Positions 52,937 to 61,912 are shown, counted from the first letter of the stretch. The stretch: DNA of 64,000 bases from an uncultured beta proteobacterium (GCA_903886975.1 CAISOB010000082.1:1-64000), one strand, 5' to 3'. A program made the numbers and translations. The notes: generated by a model not told the origin, from the sequence alone.

Positions 52937-54301
52937 ATGGAATCGCTGCGCTTTGTTCTGCCCCAATCTGAAATTCCGACGCACTGGTACAACGTTGTTG
53001 CCGACATGCCCAATCCACCGCTGCCGCCGCTCGGTCCGAACGGTCAGCCGGCGACGCCGGAGCAGATGGGCGTGATTTTCCCGGAGGCCATCCTCGAACA
53101 GGAAATGTCGTCCGAGCGCTGGATTCCGATTCCGCAGCCGGTGCGCGAAATCTATCGCCTGTGGCGTCCGTCGCCGCTGGTGCGCGCAGCGCGGCTCGAA
53201 GCGATGCTCGGCACGCCGGCGCGAATCTATTACAAGAACGAGAGCGTTTCGCCGGCCGGCTCGCACAAGCCCAATACGGCTGTCGCCCAGGCCTATTACA
53301 ACAAGCAGGCCGGGATCAAGCGCATCACCACCGAGACGGGAGCCGGGCAGTGGGGCTGCTCGATGGCGTTGGCCGGACAGATGTTCGGCATACCGGTCCG
53401 CGTGTTCATGGTCGGGATCAGCTACAAGCAAAAGCCGTATCGCCGCTCGATGATGCAGACTTGGGGCGCCGAGGTCTTTTCCAGTCCGTCGCCGATGACG
53501 CAGACCGGCCGCGATGCGCTGGCCAAGGACCCCGACAACATGGGCTCGCTCGGCCTGGCAATTTCCGAGGCCGTCGAGGAGGCGGCCTCGCGCGCCGACA
53601 CCAACTATGCGCTCGGCTCAGTGCTCAACCACGTCGCCCTGCATCAGACGATCATCGGCCTCGAGGCCAAGAAGCAGTTCGAATTGGCCGGCGACTGGCC
53701 TGACATCATCTTCGCGCCCTGTGGTGGCGGCTCGTCGTTTGCCGGAATCGCTTTCCCCTTCGTCGCCGACAACGCAGCCGGCGGACGCAATGGCAAGCCG
53801 GTGCGCCTGGTCGCGGTCGAGCCGAGCTCGTGTCCGTCGCTAACCAAGGGCGAATATGCTTACGATTTCGGCGACGCGTCCGGCTTCACGCCGCTCATGA
53901 AGATGCACACCCTTGGCCACGACTTCATGCCGCCCGGCATTCACGCCGGCGGTTTGCGCTATCACGGCGCTTCGCCACTGGTCTCGCAGCTTTATCATGA
54001 AGGGCTGATCGAGGCGATGGCCGTGCCGCAGCTCGCCACTTTCGAAGCCGGCGTCATGTTTGCGCATGCCGAAGGCATCATCCCGGCCCCGGAGTCGAAC
54101 CATGCGATTCGGGCGGCCATCGACGAGGCCCTACGCTGCAAGGCGACCGGCGAGGCGAAGACCATTCTCCTGAACCTGACCGGCCATGGCCATTTCGACA
54201 TGTCCTCATATGACCGTTATTTCGCCGGTGAACTCGAAGATTTTGACTATCCAGAAGAAGCGATCAAGGCTTCACTGCAGCACCTGCCGAAGTTTGCCTG
54301 A
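52937..54301 (+). CDS. trpB2: TrpB2-type (TrpB-like) PLP-dependent synthase
   Basis: The 454-residue protein belongs to the TrpB2 branch of tryptophan synthase beta, about 50 residues longer than TrpB1. The PLP lysine is in NESVSPAGSHKPNTA (about residue 111), followed by TETGAGQWGCSMALAG, the phosphate-binding CGGGSSFAGIAFPF, and GIHAGGLRYHGASPLVS. TrpB2 proteins occur stand-alone and may make tryptophan from indole and serine independently of TrpA. No trpA is nearby. The ATG follows AGGGAG. It is inserted between coaX and the SPOR-coaE genes. Confidence 0.93.
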   Translation: MESLRFVLPQSEIPTHWYNVVADMPNPPLPPLGPNGQPATPEQMGVIFPEAILEQEMSSERWIPIPQPVREIYRLWRPSPLVRAARLEAMLGTPARIYYKNESVSPAGSHKPNTAVAQAYYNKQAGIKRITTETGAGQWGCSMALAGQMFGIPVRVFMVGISYKQKPYRRSMMQTWGAEVFSSPSPMTQTGRDALAKDPDNMGSLGLAISEAVEEAASRADTNYALGSVLNHVALHQTIIGLEAKKQFELAGDWPDIIFAPCGGGSSFAGIAFPFVADNAAGGRNGKPVRLVAVEPSSCPSLTKGEYAYDFGDASGFTPLMKMHTLGHDFMPPGIHAGGLRYHGASPLVSQLYHEGLIEAMAVPQLATFEAGVMFAHAEGIIPAPESNHAIRAAIDEALRCKATGEAKTILLNLTGHGHFDMSSYDRYFAGELEDFDYPEEAIKASLQHLPKFA

Positions 54302-54315
54302 CCGGAACCGCGACC

Positions 54316-55002
54316 GTGCGCGCCATCGTTTTTCTCTTGATCCTGGCCAACCTGATGTTTCTGGCCTGGACCCAGGGCTATTTCGATTCAGCGTCAAATC
54401 CTGATGCCTTGCGCGTGCAGCAGCAACTGCTCGCCGACCGGATAAGAATCGTGGCGCGCGACGAGGCGCAGGCGGCCGCGATAAAGCCCGAAAAACCGGT
54501 CAAGCTCGCGGAAAAACGGACCAGCGAAATGTGCCTGCAGTTGAACGAGCTGTCGATCGCCGATGCCGAGCGCGTCGAAAGCCGCTTGGCCGAGAAGCTG
54601 CCAGCCTTCAAGGCGCAGCGCACGGTTGTCGAAGGCCGAGTGAACTACTGGGTTTTCATTCCCCCGTTCTCCAGCAGGCGCGAAGCCGAGAACAAGATCG
54701 CCGAGCTCAAGAGATTGCGTGTTCCCGAATACTTCCTCGTACAGGAGAACGGGCCTAAAAACTGGGCGATTTCGCTAGGCTTGTTCTCCAGCAAGGAAGC
54801 GGCCGCGGCTCGGCTCGAAGCGCTGCGCGGCATGGGCGTCAAGTCGGCGCGGGTGGGCGAGCGCGAAGGCAAGCCGACCTCTGCAGCGCTGGCGATTTCC
54901 GGCCCGGATACCCAAGCGGAGAGCCTGCGCCAAATCCTCGCCGAGATTCTGCCGGAGAGCAAATCGACCGCCTGCCAGGCGCAACCGTCGCCGTCTACAT
55001 GA
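54316..55002 (+). CDS. SPOR-domain membrane protein
   Basis: The 228-residue protein has an N-terminal membrane anchor (AIVFLLILANLMFLAWTQG) and a C-terminal SPOR-like domain at about 110-180 (YWVFIPPFSSRREAENKIAELKRLRVPEYFLV, NWAISLGLFSSKEAAAARLEALRGMGVKSARV). SPOR domains bind septal peptidoglycan lacking stem peptides. The start is GTG. Its stop overlaps the coaE start (ATGA). In related genomes a SPOR protein follows coaX directly; here trpB2 intervenes (family-context recollection). Confidence 0.88.
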   Translation: MRAIVFLLILANLMFLAWTQGYFDSASNPDALRVQQQLLADRIRIVARDEAQAAAIKPEKPVKLAEKRTSEMCLQLNELSIADAERVESRLAEKLPAFKAQRTVVEGRVNYWVFIPPFSSRREAENKIAELKRLRVPEYFLVQENGPKNWAISLGLFSSKEAAAARLEALRGMGVKSARVGEREGKPTSAALAISGPDTQAESLRQILAEILPESKSTACQAQPSPST

Positions 55003-55643
55003 ATTTCATCGTCGGCCTGACCGGTGGAATAGGCAGCGGCAAGAGTACGGCGGCGGAGATTTTCGCCACCTTCGGGGTCGCCGTAGTCGATACCGATGTC
55101 ATTGCCCATGAATTGACCACGGCGGGTGGAGCCGCCCTTCCGGCGATTGCCGCGGCGTTCGGCGGTAGTGTGCTGCGTGCCGACGGTGCGCTCGACCGCG
55201 CGGCGATGCGCCGCCTGGCTTTTTCCGACCTGTCGGCCAAGGCCAGGCTGGAGGCTATTCTTCATCCGATGATTCGGCGCGCGAGCGAAACCCGCTGCCA
55301 ATCCGTCGTCGACTCGGATTCACCTTACGTGCTGCTGGTCGTCCCGCTGCTCGTCGAATCAGGGGCCTTTCGTCCCGTCGTTGACCGGGTGCTGGTGGTC
55401 GATTGCGACGAGTCGGTGCAAATTTCGCGTGTCATGGCGCGCAGCGCGCTCTCGGCCGACGAGGCGCGCGCCATCATTGCGACGCAGGCGTCGCGTGCGC
55501 AGCGGCTGGCAGCAGCCGACGATGTTCTGGCAAATAATGAAGATTTTTCAAGCTTGAGTGCGCAGATTGCGCGGCTGCATCCGCTTTACCTTGACCTCGC
55601 CGCGCGTAAGTTTCATGCAAATAAACTTAATCCAGACTGTTGA
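54999..55643 (+). CDS. coaE: Dephospho-CoA kinase
   Basis: Last enzyme of CoA synthesis. The 214-residue P-loop kinase has FIVGLTGGIGSGKSTAAEIF (Walker A at 8-18), DTDVIAHEL, the LEAILHPMIRR block and the LVVPLLVESGAF lid region. It is translationally coupled to the SPOR gene and followed after 60 bases by zapD, the conserved coaE-zapD-yacG order of beta- and gammaproteobacteria. Confidence 0.96.
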   Translation: MNFIVGLTGGIGSGKSTAAEIFATFGVAVVDTDVIAHELTTAGGAALPAIAAAFGGSVLRADGALDRAAMRRLAFSDLSAKARLEAILHPMIRRASETRCQSVVDSDSPYVLLVVPLLVESGAFRPVVDRVLVVDCDESVQISRVMARSALSADEARAIIATQASRAQRLAAADDVLANNEDFSSLSAQIARLHPLYLDLAARKFHANKLNPDC

Positions 55644-55703
55644 GATTTTGTGACAAATGCCTCAGAATTCGGGCAAATTCCCGTTATTTAACCTGGCGGC
55701 GGT

Positions 55704-56465
55704 GTGATTACATACGAGTATCCCTTTAATGAGCGCATACGCACATTGTTGCGCCTGGAGGATTTATTCGACAAGGCCGCCTATTTCGTTCAGCAAAAAG
55801 GCGCGCGCGAACATCACGCCGTACTGCTGACGCTGTTCGAGATCCTCGAGGTATTGGGGCGTGCCGACCTCAAGATGGATCTGATTCAGGAACTCGAACG
55901 ACAACGTCAGAGCCTGCTCGTTTTCCGCAGCAATCCGAACATCTCCGAAGAAGCCCTCTCCGGCGCGCTCTACGAAATCGAACAAGCTTCGGCAGCTTTG
56001 CTCGGAATGACCGGCAAGATCGGGCAGTACCTGCGCGAGAACGACTGGTTGATGGGAATCAAGAGTCGTGCCGTGATTCCTGGCGGCGTTTGTGAATTCG
56101 ACCTGCCGTCTTATCACTACTGGCAGCACCAGGACGCTGAGGCACGGCGCGAGGCGCTGCTCGCCTGGCTCAAACCGCTGATGCCGCTGCATGACGCGAT
56201 GGCCATCGTGCTACGTCTCCTGCGCGCGAGCGGCAGCGTTGAACACCAGGTGGCCAAAGCGGGGGCGTTTCAGCTCATGCTGGGCGGCAGCGGCTCGCAG
56301 ATGGTGCGAATTTCACTCAAGCTGCAAGCGCCCTTCATCCCCGAAATCAGCGCCAACAAGTATGCATTAAACATCCGCTTCATCCGACCGGACAACGCGC
56401 ACCGGCCGCGCCATAGCGAAAATGGCGTGGACGTTCCCTTCGACATGGTTTTCTGCAATCTCTGA
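55704..56465 (+). CDS. zapD: Cell division protein ZapD
   Basis: The 253-residue FtsZ-bundling protein starts with ITYEYPFNERIRTLLRLEDLF, the diagnostic ZapD N-terminus, with KGAREHHAVLLTLFEILEVLGRADLKMDLIQELERQ and the C-terminal KYALNIRFIRPDNAHRPRHSENGVDVPFDMVFCNL. The start is GTG at 55704, following GGCGGCG. It acts in the cytoplasm at the Z-ring. It is one base from yacG. Confidence 0.96.
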   Translation: MITYEYPFNERIRTLLRLEDLFDKAAYFVQQKGAREHHAVLLTLFEILEVLGRADLKMDLIQELERQRQSLLVFRSNPNISEEALSGALYEIEQASAALLGMTGKIGQYLRENDWLMGIKSRAVIPGGVCEFDLPSYHYWQHQDAEARREALLAWLKPLMPLHDAMAIVLRLLRASGSVEHQVAKAGAFQLMLGGSGSQMVRISLKLQAPFIPEISANKYALNIRFIRPDNAHRPRHSENGVDVPFDMVFCNL

Positions 56466-56654
56466 ATGACGATGACCAAAGTCCGTTGTCCGCAATGCGG
56501 TGCGGAGTCCTTGTGGGACCCCGCCAATAAATTTCGTCCCTTCTGTTCCGAGCGCTGCAAGCTGATCGACCTCGGCGCCTGGGCATCCGAGTCGTACCGC
56601 ATCCCCGTGCAGGAAAGCAACGACCCGCTCTCCGACCCGCCGAAGACCGAGTAG
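56466..56654 (+). CDS. yacG: DNA gyrase inhibitor YacG
   Basis: The 62-residue zinc-binding protein has the four zinc Cys at 8, 11, 27 and 31 ([12 protein letters not shown] ... [22 protein letters not shown]). E. coli YacG binds GyrB and inhibits gyrase. It starts one base after the zapD stop. Its 3' end faces the convergent MutT/ThiE gene six bases away. Confidence 0.96.
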   Translation: MTMTKVRCPQCGAESLWDPANKFRPFCSERCKLIDLGAWASESYRIPVQESNDPLSDPPKTE

Positions 56655-56659
56655 CAATC

Positions 56660-57601
56660 CTATTCTGTCGTCTGAACGCCCCATCCGCGCATCAGCGCGA
56701 TGCCTTGCGCACCGTTGGCGTTGGCGGTCGCCAACATTCCGTGCCGCATTCCGCCCAAGGCAAATACCGGCAGCGGCGAGTGCTCGACGAGGCGGGCAAA
56801 CTCATCCCAGCCAAGGCTGATTGCCTGCGGGTGGCTGGGCGTCGGCAAGACCGGGCCGAGCACTACGAAATCGAGAGCGAGTGCTGCCGCGCGCGCCAGC
56901 TCCCCAGCTGTGTGGCACGATGCGGCGACCCAGGCGAACGGCGGACGCCGTTCGCTTTGCATGAGCCGGCCTGAGGAGAGGTGGAGGCCGGGCGCGCCGA
57001 CCTCGCGTGCGAGGTCCTCGTCGTCATTGATCAGCACGCTGGCCCGGTGCTGCGTTGCCATTGTCATTAGCGCCGCGGCAAAGCGCCGGCGATCGCCCGG
57101 CGCCAAGGTCTTGTCGCGCAGTTGAATGAGGCGCAGGCCCCCGGCCAGGGCGCTTTCCAGCTTCACGAGCTCCGCGGCCATGCCGTTCTCGGCGGCGTTG
57201 GTCAGGGCATAGACCACTGGCAGTTCGAGCGCGCGCAGGATGGGTCCATTGGCCGGGAGCACCGGCGCGACCGGAGGCTTGACCCCAATCTTGACCCAGA
57301 CAAGGCCGCTGTGTTCGGACGGCGCGATTTCGCCCTGCCAGGAAGTGACTTTGAAGAATTTTAGCCGTACGTCGGCATGCGGGTAGCTGAATTCGCGCGA
57401 CAGCCAAGGGCTGGCCGCGTCGATGACGATGCCCAGTTCTTCGTGCAGTTCGCGCTGCAACGCTTGGCGCAGCGTCTCGCCGGATTCGACCTTGCCGCCG
57501 GGAAATTCCCAGTAGCCGGCATAGACTTTGCCTCGCGGGCGCTGGGCGAGCAGGAATTCACCGTCGCGCAACAGGATGGCTGCGGCGACTTCGACGATCA
57601 T
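56660..57601 (-). CDS. MutT-type Nudix hydrolase fused to ThiE-like domain
   Basis: The 313-residue protein has an N-terminal Nudix domain (1-125) with the Nudix box GGKVESGETLRQALQRELHEELGI (35-58), resembling 8-oxo-dGTP hydrolase MutT. The C-terminal TIM-barrel (~130-313) resembles thiamine phosphate synthase (LRLIQLRDKTLAPGDRR, VLINDDEDLAREVGAPGLHLSSGRL, DFVVLGPVLPTPSHP, PVFALGGM). This fusion is known in proteobacteria; the barrel may have lost ThiE activity. The ATG overlaps the DUF815 stop (ATGA), so the two are coupled. Confidence 0.92.
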   Translation of the reverse strand: MIVEVAAAILLRDGEFLLAQRPRGKVYAGYWEFPGGKVESGETLRQALQRELHEELGIVIDAASPWLSREFSYPHADVRLKFFKVTSWQGEIAPSEHSGLVWVKIGVKPPVAPVLPANGPILRALELPVVYALTNAAENGMAAELVKLESALAGGLRLIQLRDKTLAPGDRRRFAAALMTMATQHRASVLINDDEDLAREVGAPGLHLSSGRLMQSERRPPFAWVAASCHTAGELARAAALALDFVVLGPVLPTPSHPQAISLGWDEFARLVEHSPLPVFALGGMRHGMLATANANGAQGIALMRGWGVQTTE

Positions 57602-58500
57602 TTGCCGGGCTTGGCGCGGGCCGGCTTGCGCTGGTGCGTGCCGGCCCAGTCCTTGGCGAACTGCCAGGCCACGCGCCCGCTGCGCGAACCGCGCATCAGA
57701 GCCCAATTGAGCGCATCGCGCTGCGCGCGGACGATTTCCGCCGGGCCGCAACCGAAGGATTTAAGCCAGTGGGCGACGATGTTGAGGTAAGCGTCCTGGT
57801 CGAACGGATAGAAGGATAGCCAGAGGCCGAAGCGTTCCGAGAGCGAAATCTTTTCTTCGACCGCTTCGCCCGGATGGATCTCCTCGCCGACGCGATGGCT
57901 TTCGAGATTCTCCTCGAAATATTCAGGCATCAGATGGCGACGGTTCGACGTTGCGTAGATCAGCACATTGTCGGGCGCCGACGCAATCGAGCCGTCAAGG
58001 ACGACTTTCAAGGCCTTGAAGGTCGCGTCGCCGGCATCGAAGGACAGATCGTCGCAGAATATGATGAAGCGCTCGGGCCGCCCGTCGATCAGTTCGACGA
58101 TATCGGGCAAGTCGATCAGATCGCCTTTTTCGACTTCAATGACGCGCAGCCCTTGGGCCGCGTATTCGTTGAGCAGCGCCTTGATCAGCGACGATTTGCC
58201 CGAGCCGCGGGTGCCGGTAAGCAGCACGTTGTTGGCCGGTTGTGCGGCAACGAACTGCCGCGTGTTGATGTCGATGCGCATCTTCTGCTCGTCGATGTCC
58301 TGTAGATCAGCAAGGCGCATCGTCGACGGCCGGGTAATCGGCTGCAGATAACCGGAATTGCCGCGCTTGCGCCAGCGAAAAGCGATCGCACAATTCCAGT
58401 CCGGCGCCGCGCAGGCTGGCGGCAGCAGCGGTTCGATGCGCGCCAGCAGGCTTTCGGCGCGCGCAAGAAAACTGGCAAGTTGCTGATTGGCTTCGTTCAT
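57598..58500 (-). CDS. DUF815 AAA-type ATPase
   Basis: The 300-residue ATPase has Walker A LLTGTRGSGKSSLIKALL (93-110), Walker B-like FIIFCDDLSF and a sensor-like VLIYATSNRRHLMPEYF, followed by the DUF815 block RFGLWLSFYPFDQDAYLNIVAHWL. The family is common next to the MutT/ThiE fusion in betaproteobacteria; its role is not established. The C-terminus is basic (KPARAKPGK). It is divergent from mltA with a 22-base gap. Confidence 0.9.
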   Translation of the reverse strand: MNEANQQLASFLARAESLLARIEPLLPPACAAPDWNCAIAFRWRKRGNSGYLQPITRPSTMRLADLQDIDEQKMRIDINTRQFVAAQPANNVLLTGTRGSGKSSLIKALLNEYAAQGLRVIEVEKGDLIDLPDIVELIDGRPERFIIFCDDLSFDAGDATFKALKVVLDGSIASAPDNVLIYATSNRRHLMPEYFEENLESHRVGEEIHPGEAVEEKISLSERFGLWLSFYPFDQDAYLNIVAHWLKSFGCGPAEIVRAQRDALNWALMRGSRSGRVAWQFAKDWAGTHQRKPARAKPGK

Positions 58501-58522
58501 CGGGGCGCTATACTCGGTCGGT

Positions 58523-59788
58523 ATGAAAACTCGTCACTTTAGCCAAACCATGTGCAAAAGCCAACTCGCATCGCGCTCCCTTGCTTCGCTGTTCCTTGTC
58601 GGCGCACTGCTGATCGCCGGCTGCGCGACAATCAAGGAACCCGTCGCGCAAGCGCTGCCGCCACCAATCTGCCCGGTCTGCGCCGTCTGCTCGCAGTGCC
58701 CCGCGCCGCCACCGCCGCTACCGGCGCCGGCCAAACCGATGCAGGCCGCGCGCTGGAGCGACTTGCCCGGCTGGGCCGACGATGACCTGACAGCCGCCTG
58801 GCCGGCTTTCCTGCAGTCGTGCCGCGGCCTGGCGAGCCGTGCGCAATGGCTGCTCTGGCGTGCGGCCTGCGAAGAGGCGAAGGGGCTTGCCGCAAATGAC
58901 AATGCCGTGCTGCATGCTTTCTTCGAAGCGCGTTTCGAGCCCTACCTGCTAACGAATCCCGACGCGACGACGAGCGGCATGGTGACCGGCTACTACGAGC
59001 CGTTGCTGCGCGGATCGCGCACACAGAGCGCGACCTATTCGCAGCCAGTGCTCGGCGTGCCGCCGGATCTATTGACCATCGACCTCTCCGAGGAGGTGCC
59101 GGAGTTGAAGAACCTGCGCTTGCGTGGTCGCCTGCAGGGCAACAAGGTCGTTCCCTACTATTCGCGTGCGGAGATCGTGAAACGCGAAGGTGAGTATGCC
59201 GATCGCGTGCTGCTCTGGGTCGATGACGCGGTCGAGCTCTTCTTCCTGCAGATTCAGGGCTCCGGCCGCGTCCGCTTGTCCGACGGTCAGCTCGTGCGCA
59301 TCGGTTATGCCGACCAGAACGGGCATCCCTACCAATCGGTCGGCCGCGAGTTGATCGAGCGCGGCGAGCTTAAGCCCGAACAAGCCTCGATGCAGGGAAT
59401 TCAGGCCTGGGCGCGGGCCAATCCGGCGCGGCTCAACGAACTGCTCAATACCAATCCGAGCTACGTGTTCTTCCGCGAAGTGCCCGGGCACGGCAACGAA
59501 GGGCCGCAAGGGGCGCTTGGCGTACCTTTGACGCCTGAACGCAGTATTGCCGTCGATGCGCGATACACACCGCTTGCCGCGCCGGTCTTCCTGGCGACGA
59601 CGCAGCCCAATTCCGCAGCGCCCTTGCGTCGGCTGATGCTGGCGCAGGACACAGGGGGTGCCATTCGCGGCGTCGTGCGCGCCGATTTTTTCTGGGGCTT
59701 TGGCGACGAAGCCGGCAGCCAGGCCGGGCGCATGCGGCAGCAGGGACAGATGTGGGTGCTCTTGCCGCCGGGTCTTGCACCAAAATAA
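58523..59788 (+). CDS. mltA: Membrane-bound lytic murein transglycosylase A
   Basis: Outer-membrane lipoprotein that cleaves peptidoglycan glycans with 1,6-anhydro ring formation. The 421-residue precursor has a lipoprotein signal (LASLFLVGALLIAGC, lipidated Cys34 from ATG 58523; a start at 58550 would give Cys25). A Pro-rich linker follows, then VTGYYEPLLRGSR, VDDAVELFFLQIQGSGRVRLSDG and the 3D-domain end LMLAQDTGGAIRGVVRADFFWGFGDEAG with its catalytic-type Asp. Start choice is uncertain. It lies upstream of amt but is separated by the amt promoter. Confidence 0.94.
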   Translation: MKTRHFSQTMCKSQLASRSLASLFLVGALLIAGCATIKEPVAQALPPPICPVCAVCSQCPAPPPPLPAPAKPMQAARWSDLPGWADDDLTAAWPAFLQSCRGLASRAQWLLWRAACEEAKGLAANDNAVLHAFFEARFEPYLLTNPDATTSGMVTGYYEPLLRGSRTQSATYSQPVLGVPPDLLTIDLSEEVPELKNLRLRGRLQGNKVVPYYSRAEIVKREGEYADRVLLWVDDAVELFFLQIQGSGRVRLSDGQLVRIGYADQNGHPYQSVGRELIERGELKPEQASMQGIQAWARANPARLNELLNTNPSYVFFREVPGHGNEGPQGALGVPLTPERSIAVDARYTPLAAPVFLATTQPNSAAPLRRLMLAQDTGGAIRGVVRADFFWGFGDEAGSQAGRMRQQGQMWVLLPPGLAPK

Positions 59789-59816
59789 GACCGAGCGAAA
59801 GTTGTGTTCGAGAAAT

Positions 59817-59862
59817 GCTCCACTGTGGGGGCCGAGAATCACGTTATGCACAACCGTGGTGC
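59817..59862 (+). promoter_or_regulatory. NtrC-like sites upstream of amt
   Basis: GCACA-N5-GGTGC (59848-59862) differs by one base from the NtrC dyad GCACC-N5-GGTGC. A weaker copy, GCTCC-N5-GGGGG, lies at 59817-59831 with three mismatches. Centres are 31 bases apart, the same spacing as at glnA. Relative to the predicted start near 59942 they sit at about -118 and -87. Confidence 0.6.
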
Positions 59863-59915
59863 GGCACGCGCGCTGACGAAATCGCAAGTATTTGAATTGA
59901 CGTAACACCGTCGCG

Positions 59916-59931
59916 TGGAACGAAGCTTGCA
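59916..59931 (+). promoter_or_regulatory. Sigma-54 promoter of amt
   Basis: TGGAACG-AAGC-TTGCA matches the sigma-54 consensus TGGCACG-N4-TTGCW with one mismatch; GG (59917-59918) and GC (59929-59930) are ten bases apart. Transcription should start near 59942, just before the GGGGGGC ribosome site and the ATG at 59963. Confidence 0.8.
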
Positions 59932-59962
59932 TGCTTGTCCCGATTCATTTTTGGGGGGCGAC

Positions 59963-61165
59963 ATGGAAGCGATTAGATCGGGAAGCGACGTACTATTCAT
60001 TCTGCTTGGCGGCGTCATGGTGCTGGCCATGCATTCGGGGTTTGCCTTTCTCGAACTAGGCACGGTGCGCAAGAAGAACCAAGTCAATGCGCTGGTCAAG
60101 ATCCTCGTCGATTTCTCGGTGTCGACGATCGCCTATTTCTTCATCGGCTACACGCTGGCTTATGGTGTGGATTTCTTCTCCGGCGCGCAAACACTGATGC
60201 AGAAGAATGGCTATGAACTCACGCGCTTCTTCTTCCTGCTGACTTTTGCGGCGGCGATACCGGCCATCGTTTCCGGCGGCATCGCCGAGCGTGCCCGCTT
60301 CAACCCGCAAATGATCGCTACCTTCTTGCTCGTCGGCTTCATCTATCCTTTCTTCGAGGGCATCGCGTGGAATCAGGCCTACGGCATCCAGGCTTGGATG
60401 CTGGCGCGCTATGGCGCGGAGTTTCACGACTTTGCCGGTTCGGTCGTAGTGCATGCGATGGGCGGCTGGATTGCTCTGCCGGCCGTTCTGCTGCTCGGCG
60501 CGCGGCACGGCCGCTATACCAAAGAAGGGCGGATCTCGGCGCACCCGCCGTCATCAATTCCATTTCTTGCGCTCGGCGCCTGGATACTCACGGTCGGCTG
60601 GTTTGGCTTCAACGTTATGAGCGCGCAGACGCTCGACAAGATCTCGGGCCTGGTGGCGATCAATTCGCTGATGGCGATGGTCGGCGGCACGCTGGTGGCG
60701 CTGGTCGCCGGCAAGAACGACCCGGGGTTCGTGCATAACGGCCCGCTCGCCGGCCTCGTCGCCGTCTGTGCGGGTTCCGACGTCATGCATCCGATCGGTG
60801 CGTTAGTCGTCGGCGGAATTGCCGCGGCTCTCTTCGTCTACATGTTTACACTGACGCAGAACCGCTGGAAGATCGACGACGTACTCGGTGTCTGGCCACT
60901 GCACGGGCTGTGCGGCGCATGGGGTGGAATCGCTGCCGGCATCTTTGGACAGGCGTCGCTCGGCGGCGCCGGCGGCGTCGCTTTCATGCCACAATTGCTG
61001 ATGACCGCGCTGGCCATTGCCATTGCCCTGGCCGGCAGTACCCTGGTCTACACCCTGATCCGATCGACGCTTGGCCTGCGCCTTGACCGCGAAGAAGAAT
61101 TCGACGGCGCCGACCTGTCGATCCACAAGATCACGGCCACGCCAGAGCGCGAACCGAACTGGTGA
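59963..61165 (+). CDS. amt: Ammonium transporter (Amt/MEP family)
   Basis: The 400-residue membrane protein has about 11 helices and the Amt motifs HSGFAFLELGTVRKKN, FEGIAWNQAYG, DFAGSVVVHAMGGWIALPAVLLLG (first pore His), GWFGFNVMSA and LGVWPLHGLCGAWGGIAAGIFG (second pore His). It conducts ammonium across the inner membrane. The ATG at 59963 follows GGGGGGC; upstream in-frame codons overlap the sigma-54 promoter and are excluded. No glnK gene adjoins it, unlike the usual glnK-amtB pair. Confidence 0.95.
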   Translation: MEAIRSGSDVLFILLGGVMVLAMHSGFAFLELGTVRKKNQVNALVKILVDFSVSTIAYFFIGYTLAYGVDFFSGAQTLMQKNGYELTRFFFLLTFAAAIPAIVSGGIAERARFNPQMIATFLLVGFIYPFFEGIAWNQAYGIQAWMLARYGAEFHDFAGSVVVHAMGGWIALPAVLLLGARHGRYTKEGRISAHPPSSIPFLALGAWILTVGWFGFNVMSAQTLDKISGLVAINSLMAMVGGTLVALVAGKNDPGFVHNGPLAGLVAVCAGSDVMHPIGALVVGGIAAALFVYMFTLTQNRWKIDDVLGVWPLHGLCGAWGGIAAGIFGQASLGGAGGVAFMPQLLMTALAIAIALAGSTLVYTLIRSTLGLRLDREEEFDGADLSIHKITATPEREPNW

Positions 61166-61567
61166 GCAATCATTGTTTGTTACCTGACAATAGAATCTTG
61201 AAATCGGAAAAAGGAGCGCTAGGCAGTCATCTTAGGGCGTGGCCGCACGGATCGACTTCTCGCCACACCAAGACCAGATTCTTAGCAGCATTTCGGACCT
61301 AAACGGACCTTGAGCCTATTGAATAGCGGACCACGTTCGGACAGCAAGTGCTCCAAGGAACTGTCAATTTGCGCGGTGACCGGTGGAAAAGTTTCTGGCA
61401 ATGATTCTGTCGGCGGAGCCAGTTACATTTTCTAACAGACTGGGCCGCGCTTTTACAACTGCGCTGTCGATTCAGGCCTGAAATCATGCGTTAATCCACT
61501 CAAGGCCAAATTGTTTCGGCTGATGACAAGAAACCACGTACTTAACGGATCTAAGGAGTTCATGATC
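61166..61567. other. 402-base gap between amt and a small secreted protein gene
   Basis: No convincing gene is present. Base composition is more AT-rich than the surroundings. The segment 61290-61345 holds three GGACC words (two spaced CGGACCTAAACGGACCT) and could be the edge of a decayed mobile element, but I see no transposase reading frame. AAGGAG at 61553-61558 is the ribosome site of the next gene. Confidence 0.35.
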
Positions 61568-61912
61568 ATGAGAAGCACAGACCTAAAGCAGTTCGTCGCT
61601 GTTGCATTGTTGTCGGCATTTGCCGCTGGAGCCGTTGGCAGTGCGATGGCAGCCGACGGACAATGGGCAAAAGATCATCCTCGCCGCGCGGAAGTCAACA
61701 AACGTTTGAACAATCAGGACAAACGGATTCATCAGGAGCGCAAGGAAGGTGAAATCACTAAGGGACAAGCCGCACAACTGCATAAGGAAGATAGGCAGAT
61801 TCGCGGAGAAGAACGGGCCATGGCCAGTCAAAATGGTGGTCACATCACCAAACAAGAGCAGCGCACACTGAACCAGCAAGAAACCGCCGTCAGTCGTCAG
61901 ATCGGCAAATAG
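61568..61912 (+). CDS. Small secreted charged-repeat protein
   Basis: The 114-residue protein has a signal peptide (FVAVALLSAFAAGAVGSAMAA, cleaved before ADGQW). The mature part is highly charged and Gln-rich with a repeated pattern (NNQDKRIHQERKEGEITKGQAAQLHKEDRQIRGEER then GGHITKQEQRTLNQQETAVSRQIGK). Similar small proteins occur in Burkholderia and relatives; no function is assigned. ATG 61568 is chosen because AAGGAG lies 9 bases upstream; ATG 61562 is too close to it. Confidence 0.75.
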   Translation: MRSTDLKQFVAVALLSAFAAGAVGSAMAADGQWAKDHPRRAEVNKRLNNQDKRIHQERKEGEITKGQAAQLHKEDRQIRGEERAMASQNGGHITKQEQRTLNQQETAVSRQIGK

